64,000 nt of DNA from Vreelandella neptunia (GCF_000712975.1 NZ_JHQL01000001.1:910625-974624), one strand, 5' to 3'. Numbered from the stretch's first letter, positions 45,601 through 57,629 are shown. Program-made: numbers and translations. The notes: generated from the letters alone by a model not told the origin.

Positions 45601-47229
45601 TTGCTTAAGTGACGACTCGGATGCCATGGTGTCTTGTTGGTGTTTAGGCCAGTCAATTGAGTAATGCAACCCACGTGATTCATGCCTTTGAAGCGCTGCT
45701 AATACCGTTAACTGCGCTAGCCAGAGCGCTTGTTGCAAGCGCACACTTTCCGGATGTCTGCGCTTTTCATCTATATCGTCAAGCTGCATTTCAAGGTCGC
45801 TTAGCTTATCGTAAGCGATACTTAAACCGTGATTGCTACGAACAATTGAAACATATTGGCTCATAATGGCGCGCATCTCGCTGCGTAAAGCAGTGAGTGC
45901 TGGCATTGGAATTGCGATCTCTTGCTGGTCTGGCAACTGCTCTGATCGTTGTGATGCATCAGTGTGATCGCCTGGCAAATTTTTGCACTGAGTTTTCTGT
46001 GGCTGTGTTTTCTGTATCTGTGTTTTCTGTGACTGTGCTAGCAAGTGCTTTGCACAGCTTCTTGCGTACACCAGGCATTCTAGTAATGAATTACTGGCCA
46101 TACGATTGGCGCCATGCAGTCCCGTATAAGCAATTTCACCAACAGCATAGAGATTGGTGACGTGAGTTGCGCCGTGATGATCGGTAGCAACACCACCACA
46201 GCTGTAATGAGCAGCAGGGACGACTGGAATGGGCTGGCAGGTAATATCAATTCCCCGAGAGGCGCAATGAGCCAAAATGGTAGGAAAGTGATGACGGATA
46301 GCCGTTTCTCCAAGGTGGCTGATGTCTAGCCAGACATGCCCTTGGTGACTTTGTTGAATTTGTGAATCGATAGCTCGGGCAACCACGTCTCTAGGGGCTA
46401 GCTCGGCGCGAGAATCGATATCGGGCATAAACCGATGCCCAGCTTCATTTAGCAAACGCCCACCCTCTCCTCGAACGGCTTCGCTAATCAAAAAAGCAGG
46501 CCCTTCTGGATCAAACAGGCAAGTAGGATGAAACTGCTGAAACTCAAGATTCATTAGTTTCGCGCCCAACTCAGCCGCCATTACCATACCTTCTCCACTA
46601 CTTGGCGAGGGGGTAGTGGTATGGCGATAAAGGCCGCTTGCACCACCGGTTGCCAGAGCAACGTGCTTAGCAAACAGCATCTGTTGGTGCTGCTGTCGAT
46701 CGACGCCTTCCGCGCCAATGCAGCGTCCTTCGGTATCGCTAATCAAATGCAAGATGGTCAAGTCACTGCGCTGAATAATGTTGGGATGTGCAGCTACTTT
46801 TTCGTATAACGTATCGACTACCGCGCGACCAGTCGCGTCATCCGCATGAATAATGCGGCGTGCGTTATGGCCTCCCTCGCGGGTTAAATGGAAGGGGTAG
46901 CGAGCGCTGGGGTCTGGGTCTGGAGTAAAGGGTACGCCGTTGTTGATTAGCCACTGAATGGCGTCTGGGCCATGAGTGACAGTAAAGCGGACTGCATCTT
47001 CATCGCACAGGCCATCGCCAGCAATGAGTGTATCTCGTATATGTGCCTCTAGGTCGTCATCCGGTGAGAGAACGGCGGCTATTCCCCCTTGCGCCCAGCG
47101 GCTGGCTCCTTGGTCGTCCAGGGCGGGTCTCACTAACGTCACCGAGAGATGATCGGCAACTTCAAGTGCTAGGGTTAGGCCGGCGACGCCGCCGCCGATA
47201 ATAAGTACGTCGGATGTTGGCGTGCTCAT
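45577..47229 (-). CDS. nadB: L-Aspartate oxidase
   Basis: A 550-residue FAD enzyme making iminoaspartate for NAD synthesis. FAD-binding: VLIIGGGVAGLTLALEVADH at the start. Catalytic region: HLTREGGHNARRIIHADDATGRAV, MNLEFQQFHPTCLF, EAVRGEGGRLLNEAGHRFM and PAAHYSCGGVATDHHGAT. The C-terminal helical domain is reached through a low-complexity linker containing a threefold QKTQ repeat. I start at ATG 47229, with a GGATCGGG element upstream; nine more codons are possible. Confidence 0.94.
   Translation of the reverse strand: MSTPTSDVLIIGGGVAGLTLALEVADHLSVTLVRPALDDQGASRWAQGGIAAVLSPDDDLEAHIRDTLIAGDGLCDEDAVRFTVTHGPDAIQWLINNGVPFTPDPDPSARYPFHLTREGGHNARRIIHADDATGRAVVDTLYEKVAAHPNIIQRSDLTILHLISDTEGRCIGAEGVDRQQHQQMLFAKHVALATGGASGLYRHTTTPSPSSGEGMVMAAELGAKLMNLEFQQFHPTCLFDPEGPAFLISEAVRGEGGRLLNEAGHRFMPDIDSRAELAPRDVVARAIDSQIQQSHQGHVWLDISHLGETAIRHHFPTILAHCASRGIDITCQPIPVVPAAHYSCGGVATDHHGATHVTNLYAVGEIAYTGLHGANRMASNSLLECLVYARSCAKHLLAQSQKTQIQKTQPQKTQCKNLPGDHTDASQRSEQLPDQQEIAIPMPALTALRSEMRAIMSQYVSIVRSNHGLSIAYDKLSDLEMQLDDIDEKRRHPESVRLQQALWLAQLTVLAALQRHESRGLHYSIDWPKHQQDTMASESSLKQLSPRTMA
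45992..46036. repeat. 15-bp tandem repeat in the nadB linker
   Basis: Three units GTTTTCTGTnnCTGT at 45992-46006, 46007-46021 and 46022-46036. On the nadB strand they encode the pentapeptide series QPQKT, QIQKT, QSQKT. The frame is kept, so copy-number change would alter linker length only. Confidence 0.9.
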
Positions 47230-47594
47230 GGGACCCGATCCTCTTTTCACATTCATAACGCGGTAGGTGCTAAACGCTAAACGCCTTTTACGCGATAGAT
47301 AACAGAAGTGGCATCATAGCGTGACTGCTTTCGCTTGGCGATGAGTGGGCGCGAAAAATTGCTTTCAGTGCATATAGATAGAGGCGAAAGACTGGCATGC
47401 AATAGATAGGGGGATGGGCTTATGAGGCAGAGCTACCAGCCTGGCTAACAGATGCTAAAAAGTGACCAATAGAAGCTACTGGATACGTTCTTTATAGGCT
47501 AAGACAACTGATAGTTTGCTATCGCCTAATAGGCTGACCAAACGTGCGATGAATAAATAAACTGGAAACAAGTAGGAAGGGGTGTTGCAGTATA
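47230..47594. other. Intergenic region between nadB and the tRNA array
   Basis: These 365 bases follow the tRNA array on the minus strand and precede nadB. I see no open frame with a ribosome site, no clear terminator and no repeat. The nadB promoter should lie near 47250-47330. Confidence 0.5.
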
Positions 47595-47682
47595 TGGTGC
47601 CCGGAGCCGGACTTGAACCGGCACGGAGTTACCTCCGAGAGATTTTAAGTCTCTTGCGTCTACCAATTTCGCCATCCGGGCA
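47595..47682 (-). tRNA. tRNA-Leu (anticodon TAA)
   Basis: An 88-nt class II tRNA including encoded CCA. Acceptor TGCCCGG pairs with CCGGGCA. The anticodon loop CTTAAAA gives TAA. The variable arm is long, as expected for Leu. It is the last of the Gly-Cys-Leu array, in the order of E. coli glyW-cysT-leuZ. Confidence 0.96.
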
Positions 47683-47723
47683 GTGTATCGATGAAAGATT
47701 GCTATTCGTCGTCACACTTAAAA

Positions 47724-47797
47724 TGGAGGCTGGAGTCGGAATCGAACCGGCGTACACGGAGTTGCAGTCCGCTGCATAACCACTCTGCCATCCAGCC
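47724..47797 (-). tRNA. tRNA-Cys (anticodon GCA)
   Basis: A 74-nt tRNA including CCA. Acceptor GGCTGGA pairs with TCCAGCC, the anticodon loop contains GCA, and the T-arm has GGTTCGATTCC. It lies between the decayed tRNA-Gly copy and tRNA-Leu. Confidence 0.96.
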
Positions 47798-47808
47798 TTA
47801 CAAGTCAT

Positions 47809-47884
47809 TGGAGCGGAAAAGTAGATTTGATCGGACTGGCGTTCCAGCTCACGACCCTCTCTTGCTTTACCACATTATCCAAGT
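47809..47884 (-). pseudogene. Decayed tRNA-Gly copy
   Basis: This stretch abuts the intact tRNA-Gly. Read on the minus strand, its last 16 bases match the tRNA-Gly 3' end including CCA at 14 positions (CTACTTTTCCGCTCCA against CTCCTTTCCCGCTCCA). The T-loop region matches 8 of 10, and a D-arm-like TGTGGTAAAGCA matches AGTGGTAGAGCA at 10 of 12. The acceptor and anticodon stems no longer pair. It looks like a tandem duplicate that has lost function. Confidence 0.7.
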
Positions 47885-47959
47885 TGGAGCGGGAAAGGAG
47901 ATTCGAACTCCCGACCCTCGCCTTGGCAAGGCGATGCTCTACCACTGAGCTATTCCCGC
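47885..47959 (-). tRNA. tRNA-Gly (anticodon GCC)
   Basis: A 75-nt tRNA including CCA. Acceptor GCGGGAA pairs with TTCCCGC, and the anticodon loop in CGCCTTGCCAAGGCG gives GCC. It is the first tRNA downstream of pgsA. Confidence 0.96.
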
Positions 47960-48042
47960 TTGACTCGAGGGCGAATTATACGCATTGCTGCGCACTTGTC
48001 AATTAATGAATTTATCTGAAGCCTCTGTTATGCAACAAGTCA

Positions 48043-48591
48043 TTACATAGAGCGACTCAAGTGTGGCCAGGCTGCTTTGAGGTATTGGGCCATTGACCAA
48101 AGCGTAAGAATGGCGGCGGCGTAGAGAACAACAACGCCAATGAGTGCAAGCTCATGCCCTGGTGGGAAGGCCAATAGTATGAGGAGAGCAACCATCTGTA
48201 GCGTTGTTTTAAGCTTGCCGATCCAAGAAACCGCGACCATTCCGCGCTTGCCCATTTCCGCCATCCACTCGCGAAGTGCTGAAATGACGATTTCACGACC
48301 AATAATGACCAGCGCGGGTAGAGTTAATACCAGAGTGTCAAAGCGCTCGATAAGCAGCGCTAAGGCAACCGCGACCATTAACTTATCAGCCACGGGATCG
48401 AGAAACGCGCCAAATGGCGTGGATTGATTCCAGCGGCGGGCTAGGTAGCCATCCAGCCAGTCAGTTACGGAGGCTAGCGCAAATAGGCCTGCAGCCACAG
48501 GCATGCTCCAGCTAAAAGGTAAGTAAAAAAGTACTACCAGTAGTGGAATGAAGGCGATTCTTGCCAGAGTCAGTATGTTAGGTATATTCAT
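48043..48591 (-). CDS. pgsA: CDP-diacylglycerol-glycerol-3-phosphate 3-phosphatidyltransferase
   Basis: A 182-residue inner-membrane enzyme making phosphatidylglycerol phosphate. The CDP-alcohol phosphotransferase motif is [27 protein letters not shown] (D-G-A-R-G-D-D pattern). Several transmembrane segments are visible. The N-terminus [26 protein letters not shown] aligns with E. coli PgsA, so I start at 48591. The open frame extends 30 codons upstream toward uvrC, but those residues look unrelated. The tRNA array follows. Confidence 0.93.
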   Translation of the reverse strand: MNIPNILTLARIAFIPLLVVLFYLPFSWSMPVAAGLFALASVTDWLDGYLARRWNQSTPFGAFLDPVADKLMVAVALALLIERFDTLVLTLPALVIIGREIVISALREWMAEMGKRGMVAVSWIGKLKTTLQMVALLILLAFPPGHELALIGVVVLYAAAILTLWSMAQYLKAAWPHLSRSM

Positions 48592-48686
48592 CGCAGGGCG
48601 CGATCCTTGCCGGAGAATCATAGAAGACGAAGTAGTGGAGAACATTCTATCCCCCTTAGTGCCTAGCATCCACGTTAACAACAGGT

Positions 48687-50510
48687 TTATCCGTTGAGAG
48701 ATTGGTAAATAGTCTCGGCAAGCGAGGCATTAATGCCGGGTACACGTGCTAGTTCATCGCGACTGGCCTTTTGAACGCCCTGTAAGCCACCGAAGAAGCG
48801 TAGCAGTTCGCGCCGTCTTTTAGGGCCGATGCCGGGTATATCCTGAAGTGTTGAGGTGCGTCGTGCCTTGTCACGTTGGGCCCGATGGCCGGCAATAGCA
48901 AAGCGGTGTGACTCGTCACGAATATGCTGAATCAGGTGCAGTGCCGGCGAAGCTGGGTCAAGGGGGAGTGGGTTGTCGGTGGTTTCCAGAAAGAGCGTTT
49001 CAAGGCCTGCTTTACGAGTAGTGCCTTTGGCAACGCCGAGCAAAATGACATTGGTAACCGCTAGGTCGGTTAGTACGCCGCGGGCCATGTTGAGCTGACC
49101 TTTGCCCCCATCAACGATTAAAATGTCAGGTGCCACGGCTTCGCCACTTTTCACACGTTTGAGTCGACGTGTTAAGGCTTGCTGCATGGCTGCATAGTCA
49201 TCGCCTGCGGCAACGCCCTCTATGCGGAAATGACGGTAATCGCTCTTGCGTGGACCCTGATGGTCAAACACTACACAGGAAGCCACGGTTGCTTCCCCAT
49301 GGCTGTGGCTGATGTCAAAGCACTCTAGGCGCTCGGGTATTTTGTCTAGTGAGAGAGCTTTCTGAAGGGCTTCAAATCGCTGAGTAAGTTGGGTTTTATT
49401 AGCCAGCTGCGAAGAAAGCTGTTGCTCAGCATTAGTCATTGCTAGGTGCTGCCACTGAGCGCGATGGCCCCTAACTTGGCTGGTAACGCGAACGCGTTTT
49501 CCTGCTTGCTGAGAAAGGGCTTCAGCAATCAGTGTGCTGTCTTCAAGTGGATGACTGGTAATAACTTCACTTGGTACGTTATGAGGCTGTCCGAAGTAGT
49601 ACTGGCTAACGACCTCTGTCAACAGCATGTCAGGCGGCAAATCTAGGTCGTTTTTGGGCGTATGATGGCGAGCGCCCAGTAAACGTCCATCGCGTACGCT
49701 AAGGATTGATATGCCAAGCGCGCCAGGACGTTGGGCAAGTGCAAAAACGTCGGCATCGCCATGTTCATTATCGACAAACTGCCGTTGCTGCAGCTGGCGC
49801 AGCTGCTGTATCTGATCACGTAACCTTGCTGCTTCTTCAAAATTTAAGGCACGGCTGGCTGTTTCCATCTCCTCGCTAAGTAGTTGGGTGACATGTTCGC
49901 TTTTGCCTTCAAGGCACATAACGGCATGCTCTACATCGCGTCGGTAATCCGCTTCCGAAATGTAGTCGACACAAGGCGCGCTACAGCGCTGAATTTGGTA
50001 TTGCAGGCAAGGGCGAGAGCGGTGGGCAAATACGCTGTCTTCGCAGTTGCGGATGCGGAAGATTTTCTGCATGAGCGCTAGGCTTTCTTTCACTGCCCCA
50101 CTACTTGGATAGGGCCCTAAATAGCGTCCATCTCCCTTGCGCTGCCGTGCTCGCTTGTATTCAAGTGCGGGGTAGGCGTGCCGATCAGTAACAAAGATGA
50201 AAGGGTATGACTTATCGTCTCTTAACAGGATGTTATACGGTGGGCGTAGTTCCTTTATGAGCGTCTGCTCTAGAAGCAATGCTTCGGTTTCGCTGCGAGT
50301 AACAGTGATTTGGATATCAGCAATGCGTGCCACCATTGCCTGAGTTTTGGCGTTAAGCTGGCCGCGAAAATAGCTAGCAAGGCGCGCTTTTAGGCGCTTA
50401 GCTTTACCAACGTATAAGGTGTTGGTGTGCTCATCCAGCATTCTATAAACACCTGGGGAGGTGCTAACAGAACTTAAAAACTGCTTAGCATCAAAAGTCA
50501 TAGCTGGCAT
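48687..50510 (-). CDS. uvrC: Excinuclease ABC subunit C
   Basis: A 607-residue nucleotide-excision-repair nuclease. Residues ~12-90 are the GIY-YIG domain ([31 protein letters not shown]) for the 3' cut. A Cys region (CPC-type: [18 protein letters not shown]) follows. The UVR motif is [21 protein letters not shown]. The RNase H-like domain ([37 protein letters not shown]) makes the 5' cut. Two C-terminal helix-hairpin-helix motifs ([31 protein letters not shown]) bind DNA. Confidence 0.97.
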   Translation of the reverse strand: MPAMTFDAKQFLSSVSTSPGVYRMLDEHTNTLYVGKAKRLKARLASYFRGQLNAKTQAMVARIADIQITVTRSETEALLLEQTLIKELRPPYNILLRDDKSYPFIFVTDRHAYPALEYKRARQRKGDGRYLGPYPSSGAVKESLALMQKIFRIRNCEDSVFAHRSRPCLQYQIQRCSAPCVDYISEADYRRDVEHAVMCLEGKSEHVTQLLSEEMETASRALNFEEAARLRDQIQQLRQLQQRQFVDNEHGDADVFALAQRPGALGISILSVRDGRLLGARHHTPKNDLDLPPDMLLTEVVSQYYFGQPHNVPSEVITSHPLEDSTLIAEALSQQAGKRVRVTSQVRGHRAQWQHLAMTNAEQQLSSQLANKTQLTQRFEALQKALSLDKIPERLECFDISHSHGEATVASCVVFDHQGPRKSDYRHFRIEGVAAGDDYAAMQQALTRRLKRVKSGEAVAPDILIVDGGKGQLNMARGVLTDLAVTNVILLGVAKGTTRKAGLETLFLETTDNPLPLDPASPALHLIQHIRDESHRFAIAGHRAQRDKARRTSTLQDIPGIGPKRRRELLRFFGGLQGVQKASRDELARVPGINASLAETIYQSLNG

Positions 50511-50546
50511 CGGCGCTTCTAATCAACAGAAGTTGCGATGGTAGGA

Positions 50547-51197
50547 CTATCCCATGATGGCGTCAAAGCCCTCGACTAAACCATAGCGCAGTGCCAAGTG
50601 GGTAAGCTCTACATCAGTGGCTACCTGTAGTTTGTCAAATAGCCGATAGCGGTAAGTGTTAACCGTTTTGGGGCTAAGGTGCAAACGGTCAGAAATATCC
50701 TGAACGCGCTGACAATTTACAATCATAAGGGCAATTTGTAGCTCTCGGTGCGACAAGTGCTGAAAGGGGTTGTCCTCATCAGTAAAATGGGAAAGCGCCA
50801 GTCGCTGAGCGATCTCTTTACTAACATAGCGCCTTCCGTGAAAGACTTGACGAATAGCATCGGTCATTTCAGTTGCGTCAGCGCCTTTGCTAAGGAAGCC
50901 GATTGCTCCTGCTTCTAGCATAAGTCGTAATGCGCTATCTTCCATATGCGCGGTTAAGATCAGTACCCTAACGTCTTCCATTGTTCTATGAATACGTCGA
51001 GTTGCTTCAAGGCCTCCGATGCCAGGCATGCGAATATCCATCACAACAATGTCAGGTTTTAAGCGACGGCATTCAGTGACTGCGCTTTCACCATCGTCAA
51101 CTTCGCCTACGATCTTGATATCGCACTCTTCGTTAAGCAGGTGAGCAATACTGGTTCTCACCAGGTGATGATCATCGGCGATTAAAACTTTGATCAA
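50547..51197 (-). CDS. uvrY: GacA/UvrY family response regulator
   Basis: A 216-residue two-component regulator. The receiver domain (1-120) has the acidic pair in MIKVLIADDHHLVR, the phospho-acceptor Asp54 in KPDIVVMDIRMPG, and Lys in FLSKGADATEM. Residues ~145-210 are a LuxR-type helix-turn-helix (LSHRELQIALMIVNCQRVQDISDRLHLSPKTVNTYRYRLFDKL). In gammaproteobacteria the partner kinase BarA/GacS lies elsewhere, and the regulator drives Csr/Rsm small RNAs. It heads uvrY-uvrC-pgsA, the E. coli order. Confidence 0.94.
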   Translation of the reverse strand: MIKVLIADDHHLVRTSIAHLLNEECDIKIVGEVDDGESAVTECRRLKPDIVVMDIRMPGIGGLEATRRIHRTMEDVRVLILTAHMEDSALRLMLEAGAIGFLSKGADATEMTDAIRQVFHGRRYVSKEIAQRLALSHFTDEDNPFQHLSHRELQIALMIVNCQRVQDISDRLHLSPKTVNTYRYRLFDKLQVATDVELTHLALRYGLVEGFDAIMG

Positions 51198-51313
51198 GGT
51201 GCTGGCTCCTGCATAAAATCATCGTAGTGGTGGGCGAAAGCCACGGTTGCAAGGTATAGAGTGCCACAGCTCTTATCAAAGGAGAATTTAGTTGATCGTT
51301 GTTCATCATTAGC

Positions 51314-51343
51314 TTGACGTTAAGCGATCTGTCAGCGTACTAT
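51314..51343 (+). promoter_or_regulatory. Promoter of tRNA-Ala
   Basis: TTGACG (51314-51319), an 18-bp spacer and TACTAT (51338-51343). The precursor leader then contains a small hairpin AAGCGA/TCGCTT at 51360-51381 just before the tRNA. Confidence 0.6.
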
Positions 51344-51391
51344 TTTTCGCCGTTATAAGAAGCGATTTGAAAACGTCGCTTAAAAGTATGT

Positions 51392-51467
51392 GGGGCCTTA
51401 GCTCAGCTGGGAGAGCGCAACACTGGCAGTGTTGAGGTCAGCGGTTCGATCCCGCTAGGCTCCACCA
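51392..51467 (+). tRNA. tRNA-Ala (anticodon GGC)
   Basis: A 76-nt tRNA with encoded CCA. Acceptor GGGGCCT pairs with AGGCTCC. The anticodon arm is CAACA-CTGGCAG-TGTTG, giving GGC. The T-arm is GCGGTTCGATCCCGC. Confidence 0.97.
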
Positions 51468-51520
51468 ATTTGTTATTGTTAATAATATTGTTGGCATTAC
51501 TGACATTGTTGATAGAATCC

Positions 51521-51554
51521 AAAAAAGCGCCCATGGTAATGGGCGCTTTTTTTT
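51521..51554. terminator. Bidirectional terminator between tRNA-Ala and argF
   Basis: The stem GCGCCCAT (51527-51534) pairs with ATGGGCGC (51539-51546), flanked by six A on the left and eight T on the right. It can stop transcripts from both convergent genes. Confidence 0.93.
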
Positions 51555-51592
51555 AACTATTTATTCGTCAAATGAACGTTTGGGTTTTCTGG

Positions 51593-52516
51593 CTATTCGT
51601 CAGTAATTTTACCGAGCAGTAAAAACTCAATCAGGGCTTTTTGAGCGTGCAGACGGTTGCCTGCTTCTTGCCATACGACAGCGCGCGGGTCATCTAGCAG
51701 AGTGGTGCTAATCTCTTCACCGCGGTGAGCAGGTAAGCAGTGTAGGAAAAGCACGTCAGGTTGTGCGCTGTCGAGCATCGCTTCGGTGACTTGGAATCCG
51801 GCAAAATCGGTTTCACGCTTAGCCTGTTCTTCTTCCTGCCCCATGGATGCCCACACATCTGTAGTAATCAAGTCGGCCCCTTTGACGGCTTCTTGTGGGT
51901 CGTGCAGCAGTGTGATGCAGTCGCTGGCCGCTTCCATGATGTCAGCGCGAGGTTCATACCCTTTCGGGCAGCAAATGCGCAGATGGAAGCCAAATTGGCG
52001 AGCAGCATTAATCCAAGAGTGGCACATGTTATTGCCATCCCCCACCCAAACCGCCGTGCGCCCTTTTACACTGCCGCGTAGTTCGGTCCAGGTCATCACA
52101 TCCGCCAATAGTTGGCAGGGGTGATAGTCGTCACTCAAGGCATTAATGACAGGCACGCTGCTGGCGCTTGCGTAAGCCTCTAGTCCCGCGTGGGAGAAGG
52201 TGCGGATCATTACCGCATCGACCATTTCAGACAGCACTCGGGCAGTATCTTCGATAGGCTCGCCGCGCCCTAACTGTGTGTCGCGGGGGGAGAGAAAGAG
52301 CGCATGGCCGCCGAACTGTGCCATGCCGGTTTCAAACGATACGCGGGTGCGGGTGGATGATTTTTCAAAAATCATCGCCAGCGTGCGGTTAGGCAGCGGT
52401 GTGTACACCGGGCCGTTAGCCTTTAGCTCGGTTTTGATCTTAATCGCACGCTGAATCAGGTACGCCAGCTCATCTGGGGTTAAATCCAGCAAGGTTAAGA
52501 AATGGCGTGTCGCCAT
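51593..52516 (-). CDS. argF: Ornithine carbamoyltransferase
   Basis: A 307-residue enzyme making citrulline in arginine synthesis. The carbamoyl-phosphate loop is [18 protein letters not shown]; the ornithine-side motifs are [11 protein letters not shown] and [12 protein letters not shown] (catalytic Cys). Length is normal. No ArgR box is obvious upstream. argF and argI are the same family; I use argF. Confidence 0.95.
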   Translation of the reverse strand: MATRHFLTLLDLTPDELAYLIQRAIKIKTELKANGPVYTPLPNRTLAMIFEKSSTRTRVSFETGMAQFGGHALFLSPRDTQLGRGEPIEDTARVLSEMVDAVMIRTFSHAGLEAYASASSVPVINALSDDYHPCQLLADVMTWTELRGSVKGRTAVWVGDGNNMCHSWINAARQFGFHLRICCPKGYEPRADIMEAASDCITLLHDPQEAVKGADLITTDVWASMGQEEEQAKRETDFAGFQVTEAMLDSAQPDVLFLHCLPAHRGEEISTTLLDDPRAVVWQEAGNRLHAQKALIEFLLLGKITDE

Positions 52517-52736
52517 GATGGTATCTCTCCGCGCAAAAACACTATCCTAGCGATGCTAGGGGGGATGCGCAACGCGCCTGGCATGCGTAGAATGAGTCGC
52601 TATATGTAAGGCCGAGTAGTTTGCTCAAGTATTAACTTGCACAGCAATAAAAGGTAATCTTCGGCTAAAGGGTTAAAGCCAGTTAACGAATTGCGTAAAC
52701 TGGCGCCATAACATTCCTTGTTTCTAGGAGCACATC

Positions 52737-53087
52737 ATGAGCACGACTGCCGAAAATATTCAGCGCCAAATTAGCGAAAACCCTATCCTCATCTACATGA
52801 AGGGCACGCCACAACTACCGCAGTGCGGTTTTTCCGCGCAAACAGTACAGGCGCTGATGAGCTGCGGCGAACGTTTTGCCTTTGTTAACGTGTTGGATAA
52901 TCCAGACGTTCGCGCTGAACTGCCGAAAATTGCTAACTGGCCAACCTTTCCGCAACTATGGGTCGAAGGCGAGCTGGTAGGCGGTTGCGACATCGTAGTC
53001 GAGATGCATCAAAGCGGTGAACTTGAGAAGCTGATTAAAGAAGCTGCCCAACGCGTTGGCGCTGCTGAGAGCGGCGACAACGCTTAA
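52737..53087 (+). CDS. grxD: Monothiol glutaredoxin (Grx4 type)
   Basis: A 116-residue monothiol glutaredoxin that carries or senses [2Fe-2S] clusters. The active site is CGFS in MKGTPQLPQCGFSAQTVQAL. Other motifs: NWPTFPQLWVEGELVGGCDIVVEMHQSGEL, for glutathione binding. AGGAG precedes the ATG. It is a single gene, divergent from argF. Confidence 0.96.
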   Translation: MSTTAENIQRQISENPILIYMKGTPQLPQCGFSAQTVQALMSCGERFAFVNVLDNPDVRAELPKIANWPTFPQLWVEGELVGGCDIVVEMHQSGELEKLIKEAAQRVGAAESGDNA

Positions 53088-53245
53088 CGATTAGTGCCCC
53101 ATGTCGCTCAGTCGTTAGAGCTGCTAGTCTATGAGACTGTTGGTTTACCAGTCTATAAGCTGGGCGGTTGGCGGGCTGCAGCGCAGCCGCTAGAATGGTG
53201 CTCTTTTCGCATCGACAGTTAGCCCGCCAAAGGAAGTAGTGCTCA

Positions 53246-55162
<1,917 letters not shown>

Positions 55163-55216
55163 CCGCGATGGTTGACTCGCAATGTTCATATTTTTGTTCC
55201 TTAAGGAGATAAGCGC

Positions 55217-55543
55217 ATGTTTAAAGGTGGAATGGGCAACATAATGAAGCAAGCCCAAGAAATGCAGGAGAAGATGCAGCAGGTTCAAGAAGAAGCTGCG
55301 AAAGCAGAAGTACATGGCGAAGCGGGCGCGGGTATGGTGAAAATCACCATGAATGGTCGCCATGATGTCATCGATGTCAACATTGACCCCAGTGTTCTTG
55401 AAGAAGATAAAGAGCTTCTGGAAGATTTGCTTGCCGCGGCCGTGAATGACGCTGTTCGCAAAGTAGAAGCAAATTCCAAGGCGAAGATGGAAGAAGCAAC
55501 GGCAGGCTTAAACTTGCCACCCGGCTTTAAGATGCCGTTCTAA
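55217..55543 (+). CDS. ybaB: YbaB/EbfC family nucleoid-associated protein
   Basis: A 108-residue DNA-binding dimer. The N-terminal helix is rich in Met, Gln and Lys ([30 protein letters not shown]), followed by the beta part [44 protein letters not shown]. It lies between dnaX and recR as in most bacteria; AAGGAG precedes the ATG. Confidence 0.96.
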   Translation: MFKGGMGNIMKQAQEMQEKMQQVQEEAAKAEVHGEAGAGMVKITMNGRHDVIDVNIDPSVLEEDKELLEDLLAAAVNDAVRKVEANSKAKMEEATAGLNLPPGFKMPF

Positions 55544-55546
55544 ACC

Positions 55547-56152
55547 ATGCGTTTTTCCCCGCTTGTTGAGCAACTGATGGACGCTTTTCGCGTATTGCCA
55601 GGCGTTGGGCCGAAAACGGCTCAACGTATGGCTATGCATTTACTAGAGCGCGAACGCCCAGGTGGACAGCGGTTGGCGGCGGTAATTCAGCAGGCCATTG
55701 AAGAAGTAGGTTATTGTCAGCGCTGCCGTACATTGACCGAAGCGGATATCTGCGTGCTGTGCGAAAGTAGCCGTCGTGATGATTCACTCTTGTGCGTTGT
55801 GGAGTCACCTGCTGATCAACTTGCTATTGAGGAGGCGGGCGGCTTTCATGGTCGTTATTTTGTGTTACATGGCCATCTCTCTCCTCTGGATGGTATTGGC
55901 CCTGATGCCATCGGCTTAGATTTATTGGAAAGCCTCATCGCAGAGGGCAACATCCGTGAAGTAGTGCTTGCCACCAATCCCACTGTGGAAGGCGAGGCGA
56001 CAGCACACTTTATTGCTGCCCAACTTTCTCATTACGGTGTCTCTTTCTCTCGGCTCGCCTATGGTGTGCCCATGGGGGGGGAACTTGAGTATGTCGACGG
56101 TGGTACGCTAAGCCGCGCCTTTAATGGTCGCCAGCCTTTTGCCAGCGATTGA
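55547..56152 (+). CDS. recR: Recombination protein RecR
   Basis: A 201-residue protein that loads RecA on gaps with RecF and RecO. The N-terminal helix-hairpin-helix is [17 protein letters not shown]. The zinc finger is [16 protein letters not shown]. The Toprim domain includes [42 protein letters not shown]. The start lies 3 bp after ybaB. The stop overlaps the proposed rnd start as TTGA. Confidence 0.97.
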   Translation: MRFSPLVEQLMDAFRVLPGVGPKTAQRMAMHLLERERPGGQRLAAVIQQAIEEVGYCQRCRTLTEADICVLCESSRRDDSLLCVVESPADQLAIEEAGGFHGRYFVLHGHLSPLDGIGPDAIGLDLLESLIAEGNIREVVLATNPTVEGEATAHFIAAQLSHYGVSFSRLAYGVPMGGELEYVDGGTLSRAFNGRQPFASD

Positions 56153-57339
56153 CCCTTACAAAAAACGCAAACGCTTATGCGCTTGTGCCAACCCGGAAGT
56201 GTGCTTTGTCCTCTTTAGCCCCCCCGTTGTATCAATGGATTGATAGTGCTGACGCCTTAGATGCTGCTTGCGAGCAAGTCGCCGGTGCCAGTGTCATTGC
56301 CCTCGACACTGAATTTTTCCGCGAAAATACATTTTTTCCGGTGCCAGCGCTTGTTCAATTCACCACGGGTGATACGGCTTATTTAGTCGATCCGTTGAGC
56401 ACGCCCTGTACTGCTGCCTTTCGTGACTTGCTGCAAAATAGCGCCATTAAACTACTGCACGCGTGCAGTGAAGATTTAGAGGTTTTCCAGCATTGGGCAG
56501 GCGTATTACCAACACCACTTATCGATACACAGGTTGCGCAGGCTTTTTTAGGTGAAACCCCCGGCATGGGCTATCAAAAACTGGTAGAGCATTGGATGGG
56601 AGAAACGCTGCCTAAAGAAGAAACGCGTTCCAACTGGTTAGAACGTCCCTTGACGCCCTCTCAGTGTGAATACGCGGCGTTAGATGTTATTTATTTGCTG
56701 AAAGTGTGGAGATTACAAGCTGAAAAGCTTGAGCAACTAGGTCGACGTGAATGGCTTGACGATGAGTGTGCCAGCCTGATTGAGCAGGCGGGACGCAGTG
56801 TTGAAAGCGACGGCCAGTGGTATACGCGCCAGCGGCAGTTATGGCGTCTTGATCCCCATCAGCTTGAGGCCTACCGTTTAATGACCATTTGGCGGGAAGG
56901 GGAAACCCGGCGCCGTGATTTACCGCGTAACTGGTTAGTCAGCGATAAACTATTGTTTGCGGTAGCGGAAAAAATGCCCAAAAACCGCTATGAGTTGGCC
57001 GAGATTGAGGGAGTCAAACCGCCGCTGATTAAAAAAGAGGGCGACACGTTGTTAGCGCTGGTGAAGCAGGCTCAGCACTGCCCTGAAGATAATCTGCCTG
57101 CGCGTTGGCCAGATCCAATGCATCCTGCGTTTAAGCGGCGCTTTAAAGCACTAAAAAAAGTGGTGGTTGATAAGGCGGCTGAATTGCAAATAGCGCCGGA
57201 AATGCTATTGCGGCGGCGAGATATTGAGGGGCTGGTGATGCAGCGGCTCGCTAATCAGCCGCTAACGCCTCCTGGTGGCTGGCGTCATACTTACCTAACT
57301 CAAGAAATTTATCAGGCGCTTGAGGAGTCATCGCAATGA
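56149..57339 (+). CDS. rnd: Ribonuclease D
   Basis: A 3'-5' exoribonuclease trimming tRNA precursors, up to 396 residues. DEDDy motifs: Asp/Glu in [12 protein letters not shown], Asp in [12 protein letters not shown], and Tyr/Asp in [12 protein letters not shown]. Two HRDC domains follow ([39 protein letters not shown] and a second near the C-terminus). The proposed TTG at 56149 overlaps the recR stop. A TTG at 56206, with GGAAG upstream, would remove 19 residues and is an equally good candidate. The 3' end overlaps ycgL as ATGA. Confidence 0.92.
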   Translation: MTLTKNANAYALVPTRKCALSSLAPPLYQWIDSADALDAACEQVAGASVIALDTEFFRENTFFPVPALVQFTTGDTAYLVDPLSTPCTAAFRDLLQNSAIKLLHACSEDLEVFQHWAGVLPTPLIDTQVAQAFLGETPGMGYQKLVEHWMGETLPKEETRSNWLERPLTPSQCEYAALDVIYLLKVWRLQAEKLEQLGRREWLDDECASLIEQAGRSVESDGQWYTRQRQLWRLDPHQLEAYRLMTIWREGETRRRDLPRNWLVSDKLLFAVAEKMPKNRYELAEIEGVKPPLIKKEGDTLLALVKQAQHCPEDNLPARWPDPMHPAFKRRFKALKKVVVDKAAELQIAPEMLLRRRDIEGLVMQRLANQPLTPPGGWRHTYLTQEIYQALEESSQ

Positions 57340-57629
57340 GCGAGAAACTGCTTTGTGAAATTTTAAAAAGCTCACGTAAAGACGAGATGTACCTCTATAT
57401 AGACAAGCAGAAAGGGTTGTCATCCGTACCCGAGGCGCTAATGGAAACCTTTGGTAAGCCAGTGCCGGTACTGACAATGATATTGACCGCCGACAAAAAG
57501 CTGGCTCGGGTGAACGCAGCCGATGTGATGTCCGCCATCCAAGAGCAAGGCTTTTATCTACAAATGCCGCCTGCGAAAGAAGCCTATTTGCTGGATGTTC
57601 ACCGTGCGCAAGCGGCTAACCGCGAATGA
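57336..57629 (+). CDS. ycgL: YcgL domain protein
   Basis: A 97-residue protein of the YcgL family, recognised from CEILKSSRKDEMYLYIDKQKGLSSVPEALMETFGKPVPVLTMILTADKKLARVNAADVMSAIQEQGFYLQMPP. It is a small alpha/beta protein; function is not established. It overlaps rnd by 4 bp, and its own stop overlaps the first mini-cistron ATG at 57626. Confidence 0.92.
   Translation: MSEKLLCEILKSSRKDEMYLYIDKQKGLSSVPEALMETFGKPVPVLTMILTADKKLARVNAADVMSAIQEQGFYLQMPPAKEAYLLDVHRAQAANRE

Noticed and set aside
53100-53240. Possible 4.5S SRP RNA upstream of dnaX (CTGTTGGTT and TTTACCAG present)
   Set aside because: The conserved GGTCAGGTCCGGAAGGAAGCAGCC region is missing, so the similarity is limited to a small hairpin.
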